Assembly: GCA_034429675.1 (NCBI GenBank)
Contig: DAOUFX010000409.1
Span: 1-6,184, forward strand
Origin: JAKQHY01 sp034429675
Lineage (GTDB): Bacteria; Chloroflexota; Anaerolineae; B4-G1; SLSP01
Length of the DNA: 6,184 nucleotides
Reading direction: 5' to 3'
Shown piece by piece: positions 1-6,132 of the stretch. Each line of letters opens with the position of its first letter. The first letter of the stretch is position 1. Under the pieces are notes generated by a model. It saw only the letters and a list, made by a program, of their open reading frames with translations. It had not been told where the DNA came from and did no database searches. Position numbers and translations under genes: made by a program.

Positions 1-22
1 CCCCCTTTTTATTGAGATGATA
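1..22 (+). terminator. Tail of a probable upstream terminator (partial, cut by window edge)
   Basis: The window opens with CCCCCTTTTT followed by ATTGAGATGATA. This matches, in inverted orientation and with one mismatch in 22, the stem end and T-tract of the terminator at 3106-3150. By analogy it should be the right arm and U-tract of a hairpin whose left arm lies outside the window, ending an upstream gene on the + strand. The hairpin itself cannot be seen, so this is an inference. Confidence 0.45.
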
Positions 23-31
23 AAAGCTGTT

Positions 32-45
32 GGAGTGAATACTTG
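32..45 (+). promoter_or_regulatory. Ribosome binding site fixing the TTG start of the phosphatase gene
   Basis: GGAG at 32-35 stands 7 bases before TTG at 43-45, a normal Shine-Dalgarno distance. Together with the in-frame stop at 13-15 it makes TTG the only plausible start, since the sensor domain begins by about residue 15. No complete promoter can be called because too little upstream sequence is present. Confidence 0.75.
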
Positions 46-3000
46 AACAAAAAGAAAACAGAATCAAAAGATACGCCCCGGCGTCCCACAATCGCCTACG
101 TGGCGCCCGATGCGGTGGTAGATGCGACCGCGACCCATTTGTGGGCCGGCGTAGAGGCCGGCGCGCGGGAATGCGATCTCAACTTGATCGCCTTTCCGGG
201 CGGCAACCTCCGCTTTGCCCCCGATCCCCAGGGGAGCCGTGGGCAGGGCAACATCATCTACGAACTGGTGACGCCCGCCGCCGTTGACGGCGTTCTCAGT
301 TGGGCTTCGGCGCTGCACACCTCGGCCATCAAATCGGAGAGCCTGACCGATGAACAGTGGCATGACTTTCATCCCCGGTTTCATCCGCTGCCCATCGTCA
401 CGATGTCCGAGGCCGTCCCCGGCCATCCGGTCGTCGTCGTCGAGAGCCGCCAGGGCATGCGCGAAGCGATGGTGCATCTGATCGAAGTCCACGGCTGTCG
501 CCGGGTCGCCTTTATCCGTGGGCCGGAGAGCCACCCGATGGCGGCGGCGCGGTATCAGGCGTACCTGGACACGCTGGCCGAATACCAGATCCCTGCCCGC
601 CCTGAGTTGATTTCCCCATCCAAAGATTGGAACCGGGCGTTGGGCGCGCAGGCCGTCGCGCTCTTTTTGGATGAACACAAGCTGCGCCCCGGCGCCGACA
701 TCGAAGCGATCGCGGCGGCCAGCGATGTTTTTGCCGCGACGGCGATGGGGGAGCTCCAGGCCCGCGGCATCCGCGTCCCGGAAGATATGGCCGTGATCGG
801 GTTCAACAACTCCGCCGAGGCGCAATGCGCCATGCCCTCGATCACCTCCGTCGTCGTGCCCTTTTCCGATCAGGGGCGAGAGGCGGTTCGCGTGTTGCAA
901 CAACGCCTGCGCGGCGAGACGGCGCCGGCTCAAAGCATCATCCCCTCGCGATTGGTCGTCCATTTGTCGTGCGGCTGTATGGAGGCGACGGTCACTCAGG
1001 CCGGCGGCAGCTCGCCTGCCGCCGAATCGGCGAGCGTGGAAAGTATCCTGTGCGCCCGGCGCGAGGAAATTCTGCCGGAGATGCGCGCGTTGTTGCAACC
1101 GCTGGCGATGCCGGACGCCGCCTGGGCCGAAAAGATACTGGACGCGCTGATTCTGGCGCTCGAACAAGAGAATCCCACGCCGTTCCTGACCGCTTTGCGT
1201 TCGGCGTTGCGTGGCGTTGCGCTGACGCCGCAATCGGCTTCGGCGTGGCAGAATGTGATGTCGGCGCTTCAGCGCCATGTGACCCGGACGACGCAGTCTT
1301 ACCGCGCTCTGATGCTGTTGGGACAGGCGCGCACGCTGTTATCCGAAGCGAGCATTCGCATGCAAGCGGCGCAACAGTTGCAGGCCGAAGAGCAGGCCCG
1401 GCGATTGCGCGTGGTGAGCGCCGATTTGATCAACACCTTCGACGTGACGCAACTGGTGGACGTGCTGGCCCGCGAACTGCCCAAGATGGACATCCCCGCC
1501 TGTTACCTGGTCTTGTACGAAAACCCGCAGCCCTATCTCTTCCCAGAACCGGCGCCGGAATGGTCGCGGTTGATCCTGGCTTACAATGAGAACGGGCGCG
1601 TTCCGTTGGACGCAGATGGGTTGCGTTTCCCCACCCACGACCTTTTGCCGCCGGACTTGCTGCCCGCGCACCGTCGTTACACCTTGATGTTGCAATCGCT
1701 GCATTTTCAGAATTCGCAGATCGGGTTTGTGATCTTCGAGGTGGGCCCACGGGACTGGCCGATCTACGACATGCTGCGCAGCGAGATCAGCACATCCCTG
1801 CAAGGCGCGCTGCTGGTGCGCCAGGTGAAACAACGCATGGTCCAGCTGGAGACCTCCGCCGAGGTGGCGCGCTCCGTCAGCGGGGTGCTGGATTTGGACG
1901 CGCTGATGCACCGCGTCGTCAACCTGGTGCAGCGCCGTTTCGGGTTGTACTACGTGGGGTTGTTTTTGCTGAACGGCGACCGGCTCACGTTGACGATGGG
2001 ATCGGAGGCCGTTGGACGGCAAATGGCGGAGGACGGATTTTCGCTGCCCGCCGGCGGCGCGAGCGCCGTCGCGCGCTGTTTTACGACGCGCCAGGCGCAA
2101 TGTTCCGTGGATGATACGTCCGTCTATCCGATGCTGCCGGAGACTCGCACAGAACTGGCGTTGCCGCTGGCCACTCGCGGCAAGGTGCTGGGCGCGCTGA
2201 GCATTCATTCGAGCCAGAAGCAGCCCTTCGACCCCAGCGAGGTCGCCGTCTTCGAAACGCTGGCCGGGCAGCTGGCCAACGCCATCGAGAACGCCCGCGC
2301 CTACGACGCCATCCGCGATCTCAGCGAACGGCTCCAGCAGGAAAACCTGCGCATGACGGCCGAGCTGACCGTGACGCAACGCCTGCAACAGATGCTTCTG
2401 CCCACCGAGATCGAGCTGGGCCAGATCGAGGAGTTGGACATCGCCGGATTTATGCAGCCAGCCGAGGAGATCGGCGGGGATTATTACGACGTGTTGCGCC
2501 ACAACGGCGGCATCAAGCTCGGCATCGGCGACGTCGCCGGGCACGGGTTGGAAAGCGGCGTGGTGACGTTGATGCTGCACACTGCCGTGCGCACGCTCCT
2601 CACCAGCGACGAACGCGACCCGGTGCGGTTTCTCGACATCCTCAACCGCATTCTTCACGACAACCTGCGCCGCATGCAGACCGATCGTTGCATGACCCTG
2701 ATGCTGTTGGATTACGAGGTGCACCCGCATCCACAGCTCCGGGTCAGCGGCCAACACGAACCGATGGTGGTGATTCGCCGGGGAGGGCAGGTGGAAATCA
2801 AGGACACCCTGGATCTCGGGATCCCCTTGGGGTTGGTGGACACCGTCGCGGAATTTGTAAGCGAACTGACCATCGCGCTGGATCCGGGGGACGGAATGGT
2901 GCTGTACTCGGATGGCATCACCGAGGCCGAGAATGACGCCGGCGAGTTGTATGGATTGGCGCGGCTGTGTGCAGCGGCATCGCGCAACTGGGCTCTTCCC

Positions 3001-3102
3001 GCCGCCGAGATTCGCTCGGCGATTGTTACCGACATTCAGAAATTCATCGGAGCACACACCGTTTTTGATGACATTACTTTCCTGATCATCAAGCAACGGT
3101 GA
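43..3102 (+). CDS. LacI-type ligand sensor / GAF / SpoIIE-family (PP2C) serine phosphatase
   Basis: This is a predicted cytosolic signalling phosphatase of the RsbU/SpoIIE kind, whose relatives dephosphorylate STAS anti-anti-sigma proteins. Residues about 15-310 resemble the sugar-binding core of LacI/GalR regulators (IAYV near 17, AVDGVLSW near 80, RRVAFIRGPESHP near 153, DMAVIGFNN near 248) and end in SCGC (C310, C312). There is no helix-turn-helix and no signal peptide. A helical linker (about 335-465) leads to a divergent GAF-like region (about 466-595) and a clearer GAF domain (about 610-755). A coiled coil (about 755-785) then precedes the PP2C domain (about 785-1019). The metal-binding acidic residues look intact: GGDYYD (D813, D816), GDVAGHG (D830), YSDGITEAEN (D957) and DDITF (D1009, D1010). 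The start is TTG: an in-frame TGA lies at 13-15, no ATG or GTG occurs between it and the sensor domain, and GGAG sits 7 bases upstream. The ligand and the target protein are unknown. No STAS or anti-sigma gene is nearby. Confidence 0.95.
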   Translation: MNKKKTESKDTPRRPTIAYVAPDAVVDATATHLWAGVEAGARECDLNLIAFPGGNLRFAPDPQGSRGQGNIIYELVTPAAVDGVLSWASALHTSAIKSESLTDEQWHDFHPRFHPLPIVTMSEAVPGHPVVVVESRQGMREAMVHLIEVHGCRRVAFIRGPESHPMAAARYQAYLDTLAEYQIPARPELISPSKDWNRALGAQAVALFLDEHKLRPGADIEAIAAASDVFAATAMGELQARGIRVPEDMAVIGFNNSAEAQCAMPSITSVVVPFSDQGREAVRVLQQRLRGETAPAQSIIPSRLVVHLSCGCMEATVTQAGGSSPAAESASVESILCARREEILPEMRALLQPLAMPDAAWAEKILDALILALEQENPTPFLTALRSALRGVALTPQSASAWQNVMSALQRHVTRTTQSYRALMLLGQARTLLSEASIRMQAAQQLQAEEQARRLRVVSADLINTFDVTQLVDVLARELPKMDIPACYLVLYENPQPYLFPEPAPEWSRLILAYNENGRVPLDADGLRFPTHDLLPPDLLPAHRRYTLMLQSLHFQNSQIGFVIFEVGPRDWPIYDMLRSEISTSLQGALLVRQVKQRMVQLETSAEVARSVSGVLDLDALMHRVVNLVQRRFGLYYVGLFLLNGDRLTLTMGSEAVGRQMAEDGFSLPAGGASAVARCFTTRQAQCSVDDTSVYPMLPETRTELALPLATRGKVLGALSIHSSQKQPFDPSEVAVFETLAGQLANAIENARAYDAIRDLSERLQQENLRMTAELTVTQRLQQMLLPTEIELGQIEELDIAGFMQPAEEIGGDYYDVLRHNGGIKLGIGDVAGHGLESGVVTLMLHTAVRTLLTSDERDPVRFLDILNRILHDNLRRMQTDRCMTLMLLDYEVHPHPQLRVSGQHEPMVVIRRGGQVEIKDTLDLGIPLGLVDTVAEFVSELTIALDPGDGMVLYSDGITEAENDAGELYGLARLCAAASRNWALPAAEIRSAIVTDIQKFIGAHTVFDDITFLIIKQR

Positions 3103-3117
3103 TCGTATCATTTCAAT

Positions 3118-3150
3118 AAAAAGGGGGCGGGCGTAACCCGCCCACCCCCT
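3118..3150 (-). terminator. Rho-independent terminator between convergent genes
   Basis: Bases 3122-3133 pair with 3139-3150. The stem is GC-rich with a single C/A mismatch (3128/3144) and a five-base loop, TAACC on the + strand. Read on the minus strand it is followed by TTTTTATT (from 3122 downward), a classical U-tract, so it should end the membrane-protein transcript. On the + strand the hairpin is followed only by AGATTTTGAG, so it may act bidirectionally but more weakly for the phosphatase gene. It lies 15 bases after the phosphatase stop and about 50 bases after the stop of the minus-strand gene. Confidence 0.75.
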
Positions 3151-3199
3151 AGATTTTGAGAAGATACCGGTGCGCTTGCCAGCGTGACGGAAACCGGCG

Positions 3200-4177
3200 C
3201 TATGGCGTCGGCGGCGGCGGCGTGGGCACAGGCGAGTCCGGCGTGAACGCCGGCGTGACGGTCGGCAGCGGGGTGATGGTAGGAGGAGGAGGCGCTGTAG
3301 GCAACGGAGTCATCGTGGGCGGAATTGTCGTTGGGGGCGGGGCCATGGTGGTAGGCGGCGCGGCCACCGTCGGCGGCGTTTCGTCCGTGGGTGATAGCGG
3401 CGGAGTGGGGGTTGCCGTCGCCCGCATTTGGAGAGACGAATCGAATGGAGTCTCCAGGGTGCCCGTCGGCGTCCCCTCCGGCATATTCTCCAAAGTCTTG
3501 GTTTTTTCTGCGCGTTTTTCTCTGGACCAGACAAACCGGTCCCGCTCGATGACGCAGGCGGTATAGGTAGCAGGGACAGCCGGCGTCGCTTCAACCTCGT
3601 ATGAATACGATGAAGTTACCCGCCAGCCCTCTTTGGTGTACGCAGGAGCTTCGCGGCACGCCACAATTTGCGTCTCGTGGACGGTGAACCAGGGGCGCAA
3701 CGACACCAACAGATTGCACAACAGCAGCAACGCGATCACCAAAAGGAACCCGCTGGCGACCAACATCACCCTGACGGAGATTCTCCCGGCCCCAAAATCT
3801 TTGGCGTTCCAGGCTTTAGTTACCATATCGGTGATTTGACGAAAGCCGATGCTGGTATCTTTTTTCGCAGGTTGGGGGGTGTTTGCCGGAGCAGCGGCAG
3901 GTGGGGTAGCAACAACAGGATCGGTAGGATAGGCGGCATTCTGCCTGGAAGCGGGGGCGGCGCTCTGACCTGCGGGATATGAGCTGACCGGCTGCCCGCC
4001 AAAGCGCGGGTTGCGGGAGATCACGAGCCCCAACACGCCGCCGACGATCAGGCTCATTCCCAGCAACAACGTAGCCAATAAGCCGTGACCGAGGATCATC
4101 ATAATGACGGCCAGGATCAAAAAAACGCCGATTCCGGCTCCAATAAACGCCATCGCAGCTATACGATTCTTAGCCAT
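3200..4177 (-). CDS. Three-helix membrane protein with Thr/Pro-rich C-terminal tail, function unknown
   Basis: I do not recognise a named family. The 325-residue protein has three hydrophobic segments at about 9-29, 32-53 and 135-160. Positive charges at the N-terminus (AKNR), after helix 2 (SRNPR) and before helix 3 (GRISVR) predict the N-terminus and the Pro/Ala/Ser-rich linker (54-133) inside, and everything after 160 outside. The external part has a small domain (about 161-230) with two cysteines (C174, C208) that could form a disulphide, then a tail (about 254-325) almost wholly Thr, Pro, Ala and Ser, with repeated TPLPT/PPTT motifs. Such tails often span or decorate the cell wall and may be O-glycosylated; that is inference. 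AGGAG lies only 3 bases before the ATG, closer than usual. The gene stands alone, convergent with the phosphatase and divergent from the uvrC-like gene. The glycine-rich reading of the opposite strand is its shadow. Confidence 0.85.
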   Translation of the reverse strand: MAKNRIAAMAFIGAGIGVFLILAVIMMILGHGLLATLLLGMSLIVGGVLGLVISRNPRFGGQPVSSYPAGQSAAPASRQNAAYPTDPVVATPPAAAPANTPQPAKKDTSIGFRQITDMVTKAWNAKDFGAGRISVRVMLVASGFLLVIALLLLCNLLVSLRPWFTVHETQIVACREAPAYTKEGWRVTSSYSYEVEATPAVPATYTACVIERDRFVWSREKRAEKTKTLENMPEGTPTGTLETPFDSSLQMRATATPTPPLSPTDETPPTVAAPPTTMAPPPTTIPPTMTPLPTAPPPPTITPLPTVTPAFTPDSPVPTPPPPTP

Positions 4178-4180
4178 AAA

Positions 4181-4185
4181 CTCCT
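4181..4185 (-). promoter_or_regulatory. Ribosome binding site of the membrane-protein gene, short spacing
   Basis: The minus strand reads TAGGAGTTTATG, so AGGAG ends only three bases before the start codon at 4177-4175. This is tighter than the usual 5-9 bases and may lower translation. A second in-frame ATG at residue 9 would lie inside the first membrane helix and is less likely to be the start. Confidence 0.55.
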
Positions 4186-4215
4186 ACTCAATACGTTTGT
4201 GTCCCCTAACTCTGA

Positions 4216-4243
4216 AGTATACCCGTCTCGCGCCGCTGCGCAA
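4216..4243 (-). promoter_or_regulatory. Candidate sigma-70 type promoter for the membrane-protein gene
   Basis: On the minus strand TTGCGC (4243-4238) is followed after 16 bases by TATACT (4221-4216), a 5/6 match to the -10 consensus. The -35 matches only in TTG. Transcription would start near 4209, giving a leader of about 30 bases that contains the AGGAG. The same -35 octamer and spacer length recur in the divergent promoter candidate at 4469-4496, which strengthens both. No experimental support. Confidence 0.45.
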
Positions 4244-4296
4244 CCCCCCAAATTTCCTGGGATGCGTTTCAGGATGGGTGCAAAATCTGCATTCGT

Positions 4297-4468
4297 GTAG
4301 AGACGCAAAATCTTGCGTCTTCTTCTGTGCGGGTAGAGACGCAAAATCTTGCGTCTTCTTCTATGCGGGTAGAGACGCAAAATCTTGCGTCCTCTTCTAT
4401 GCGGGTAGAGACGCAAAATCTTGCGTCCTCTTCTATGCGGAGGAAGACGCAAAATTTTGCGTCTCTAC
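4297..4468. repeat. Tandem array of a 36-bp palindrome-containing repeat (four units plus a variant terminal unit)
   Basis: Units start at 4297, 4333, 4369 and 4405, exactly 36 bases apart, and a divergent fifth starts at 4441. Units 1 and 2 differ at one base (4327/4363), units 2 and 3 at one base, and units 3 and 4 are identical. Each contains GACGCAA-AATC-TTGCGTC, a 7-bp stem with a 4-base loop. In unit 5 this becomes a perfect 18-bp palindrome (4446-4463). The array opens with GTAGAGACGC (4297-4306) and closes with its exact reverse complement GCGTCTCTAC (4459-4468), so it appears to be one palindromic element expanded internally. Units are joined by a TCTTCTATGCGG-like linker. Similar GTAGAGACGC palindromes occur, to my recollection, as dispersed repeats in cyanobacteria and Chloroflexota. 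There are no unique spacers, so it is not a CRISPR. Confidence 0.95.
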
Positions 4469-4496
4469 TTGCGCAGATGGTGATGCCGGTTATAGT
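4469..4496 (+). promoter_or_regulatory. Candidate sigma-70 type promoter for the uvrC-like gene
   Basis: TTGCGC (4469-4474) and TATAGT (4491-4496, 5/6 to consensus) are separated by 16 bases. The first two spacer bases are AG, as in the divergent promoter at 4216-4243. The -35 begins immediately after the terminal inverted repeat of the array (ends 4468), so array folding or protein binding could affect it. Predicted start near 4503, leader of about 28 bases. Confidence 0.45.
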
Positions 4497-4516
4497 TACC
4501 GGGAATATTAGTCCTT

Positions 4517-4520
4517 AGGA
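4517..4520 (+). promoter_or_regulatory. Ribosome binding site of the uvrC-like gene
   Basis: AGGA at 4517-4520 lies 10 bases before ATG at 4531, slightly long but usable. It supports the start that gives a GIY-YIG domain beginning at the usual distance from the N-terminus (GCY at residues 15-17). Confidence 0.5.
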
Positions 4521-4530
4521 AAACTATCCC

Positions 4531-5652
4531 ATGTCCTTTCATTTCGAACTTCGTGACTATCCAACGGCGCCCGGCTGCTACTTAATGCGCGACGCTGCCG
4601 GCCACGTGCTGTATGTCGGTAAGGCCAAGAATTTGCGCCGCCGCCTGTCCAGCTATTTTCGCATGGACCGGCGTAAGCGCCGGACGCGCCGGGACCGCCG
4701 GATGAGCCAGCTCGTCACCACCATTGCGGCCATTGACGTGATTCTGGTCAACACCGAATTGGAAAGTCTGGTGCTGGAAAACAATCTCATCAAGCGCTAT
4801 CGCCCGCGATTCAACCGCATGTTGATGCCCGAAGAGTCCGGCTACCACTACATCGTGTTGACCGATGAGACGTTGCCGCGCCTGGTTCCCTACCGCAAAT
4901 TGCGGCTGAACAAGGCGCTCGCCGGGAAAGAAGTGGAACGGCGCTTTGGCCCGTACCTGACCCGCGAGTGCCGCGATGGGTTGCTGGAGTACGTCGCCGA
5001 CCGTTTTGGGCTGCGCACGTGCTATCCCATGCCCTCTCACGTGTGCCTCCGTTACCATCTGAAAGAATGCAGCGGTGTCTGCGAAGGCAAAGTAACGTCC
5101 GAGGCTTACGCCGCCGCCGTGCAAGAGGCGGCGAATTTCCTCGCGCAGCCCAGCCAGGAGTTGGTCGGCGCCGTCGTTGCCAGCATGCGCGCCGAGGTGC
5201 TCGCTTGCGCCGAGCGCCTGGAATTCGAGCGCGCCCAGCGGATCAAAGGCCGCCTGTTTATTCTGGAATCCACGCTCCAGTCGCAGATCGTCGAGCGCGA
5301 TGTGGAGTACGATCAGGATGTGGTCTACTTCGGCCCGGCGAAAACGCGCCGCGCCATGGTCGCCAGCGTGCGCCGGGGTATGCTGATCGGGGTGGAATTG
5401 CGCGAACTGAACGCCGGGGGGAGCTATCCGCAGGCCTGCCGCGATTTTCTGCTGGCGCAGTCCGCGCGCTCCGGGGCGGAGGAAATCATTTGCAATGCGC
5501 CGGAGAAAGTCGTGGCGCCGTTACACGGCGTTGCGGGCGCGGCGCGGTTGCTCTGTCCCACCGCCGGCGTCGAACACGAACTGCTGGCGCTGGCGCGCCG
5601 CAATTTTGAATACCAGAACAAAAAAGTCTCCCCGCCCCAATCTTCTGACTGA
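4531..5652 (+). CDS. UvrC-like GIY-YIG nuclease lacking the C-terminal RNase H and HhH domains
   Basis: This is homologous to the N-terminal half of excinuclease subunit UvrC, which makes the 3' incision in nucleotide excision repair. The GIY-YIG domain (about 10-97) shows GCY (15-17), YVGKAKNLRRRL (28-39), TELESLVLENNLIK (75-88; probable catalytic Glu E79) and RPRFN ending at N95. A very basic stretch (44-58) replaces the short loop usual there. Cysteines C164, C172, C180 and C184, in CYPMP...CLRYHLKECSGVC, match the four that bind an iron-sulphur cluster in E. coli UvrC. A UVR (UvrB-contact) helix pair follows at about 208-248. Residues 260-360 match the UvrC inter-domain region, ending at LLALARRNF, just where the RNase H-like 5'-incision domain should begin. 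At 373 residues it is far shorter than full UvrC (about 600) but longer than Cho. All expected motifs are intact, so it looks like a functional short paralogue, perhaps a single-incision repair nuclease. A GNAT gene follows 42 bases downstream. Confidence 0.92.
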   Translation: MSFHFELRDYPTAPGCYLMRDAAGHVLYVGKAKNLRRRLSSYFRMDRRKRRTRRDRRMSQLVTTIAAIDVILVNTELESLVLENNLIKRYRPRFNRMLMPEESGYHYIVLTDETLPRLVPYRKLRLNKALAGKEVERRFGPYLTRECRDGLLEYVADRFGLRTCYPMPSHVCLRYHLKECSGVCEGKVTSEAYAAAVQEAANFLAQPSQELVGAVVASMRAEVLACAERLEFERAQRIKGRLFILESTLQSQIVERDVEYDQDVVYFGPAKTRRAMVASVRRGMLIGVELRELNAGGSYPQACRDFLLAQSARSGAEEIICNAPEKVVAPLHGVAGAARLLCPTAGVEHELLALARRNFEYQNKKVSPPQSSD

Positions 5653-5682
5653 CGGCTGCTTAACACTCTGACTGAAGATCAC

Positions 5683-5688
5683 AAAGGA
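5683..5688 (+). promoter_or_regulatory. Ribosome binding site of the GNAT gene
   Basis: AAAGGA ends 6 bases before ATG at 5695, a strong and well-placed Shine-Dalgarno. The gap from the preceding stop (5652) to this ATG is 42 bases with no hairpin and T-tract that I can see, which fits co-transcription with the uvrC-like gene. Confidence 0.65.
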
Positions 5689-5694
5689 AACCCT

Positions 5695-6132
5695 ATGCAA
5701 AACTTACCGTGTGTGATCGTCGAACAACTCCCCACCGCCGCGCAATTCATCCAGATGCGGCAGGCCGTGGGATGGCGGCTGCCACCCGAAGAAGCAGCGG
5801 CTCGAGCGCTGCCCAACTCGCTCTACGGCGTCTGCGCCTACGTCGGCGAACGCCTGGTGGGGACGGCGCGCGTCATCGGCGACGGCGGGCTGGCTTACTA
5901 CATTCAGGACGTCATCGTCTTGCCGGAATACCAGGGGCAGGGTATCGGCGCGCAATTGATGGACAGGGTGATGGCTTACGTCCGGACGCACGCCGCTCAC
6001 AACGCCGTCATCGGGTTGATGGCGGCGGCTGGTAAGGAGCCGTTCTACGAAAAATACGGGTTCACCCGCCGCCCCAACGACCGCCTGGGCGCGGGCATGA
6101 CCATTTTTTGGCAGGCAAACGGCGCAGGCTGA
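5695..6132 (+). CDS. GNAT-family N-acetyltransferase
   Basis: This is a predicted acetyl-CoA-dependent acetyltransferase of the single-domain GNAT fold, 145 residues, a usual length. The core strand and acetyl-CoA pyrophosphate loop are clear: YYIQDVIVLPEYQGQGIGAQLMDRVMAYV (about 68-96), with the Q-x-x-G-x-G signature at Q80, G83 and G85. The C-terminal PFYEKYGF (116-123) is the typical late GNAT motif, with Y118 or Y121 a possible general acid, followed by RPNDRLGAGMTIFW, a tail shared by many small uncharacterised GNATs. The N-terminal part supplies the substrate side and is not diagnostic, so the acceptor (amine, antibiotic, amino acid or protein lysine) is unknown. The protein is soluble, with no signal peptide or membrane segment. 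It sits 42 bases after the uvrC-like gene and is probably expressed with it. The last codons and the stop form part of a perfect hairpin. Confidence 0.92.
   Translation: MQNLPCVIVEQLPTAAQFIQMRQAVGWRLPPEEAAARALPNSLYGVCAYVGERLVGTARVIGDGGLAYYIQDVIVLPEYQGQGIGAQLMDRVMAYVRTHAAHNAVIGLMAAAGKEPFYEKYGFTRRPNDRLGAGMTIFWQANGAG

Larger units (their letters stand above)
4178..4530. other. Divergent intergenic region of 353 bases
   Basis: This gap separates the starts of the minus-strand membrane-protein gene and the plus-strand uvrC-like gene. It holds, in order, the ribosome site and promoter candidate of the minus gene (4181-4243), an unremarkable stretch (4244-4296), the palindromic tandem array (4297-4468), and the promoter candidate and ribosome site of the uvrC-like gene (4469-4520). 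I see no tRNA, riboswitch or convincing small ORF. Several frames stay open across the array only because its 36-base period is a multiple of three. Confidence 0.8.

Noticed and set aside
12..22. Promoter elements (TTGAGA, TGATAA) for the phosphatase gene
   Set aside because: TTGAGA is too close to the start codon to serve as a -35, and TGATAA has no visible -35 because the window begins there. The bases are better explained as a terminator tail.
1339..3111. Long 590-residue antisense reading frame under the phosphatase gene
   Set aside because: It is a shadow of a high-GC gene. The plus-strand frame holds all PP2C and GAF motifs, whereas the antisense product shows no domain and is rich in His/Gln, as such shadows are.
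3201..3350. G-quadruplex-forming region on the plus strand
   Set aside because: The runs are mostly GG or separated by long loops. I could not find four GGG runs with short loops, so the signal is just the codon bias of Pro/Thr codons.
3156..3566. Glycine/valine-rich plus-strand protein
   Set aside because: It is the reverse reading of the Thr/Pro tail of the minus-strand membrane protein, with no independent start signal.
4297..4468. Possible CRISPR array, because the repeat period is 36 bases
   Set aside because: The 36-base unit is the entire period. There are no unique spacers between copies, and no cas genes are nearby.
4327..4518. Small repeat protein with MRVETQNLASSS units, and other open frames across the array on both strands
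   Set aside because: The frames stay open only because the unit is 36 bases (divisible by three). None has a credible ribosome site, and the DNA-level palindrome explains the conservation better.
4531..5652. uvrC pseudogene or frameshifted full-length gene
   Set aside because: No RNase H or HhH remnant follows in any frame. The next 42 bases lead directly to a well-formed GNAT gene with its own ribosome site, and all N-terminal motifs are intact.
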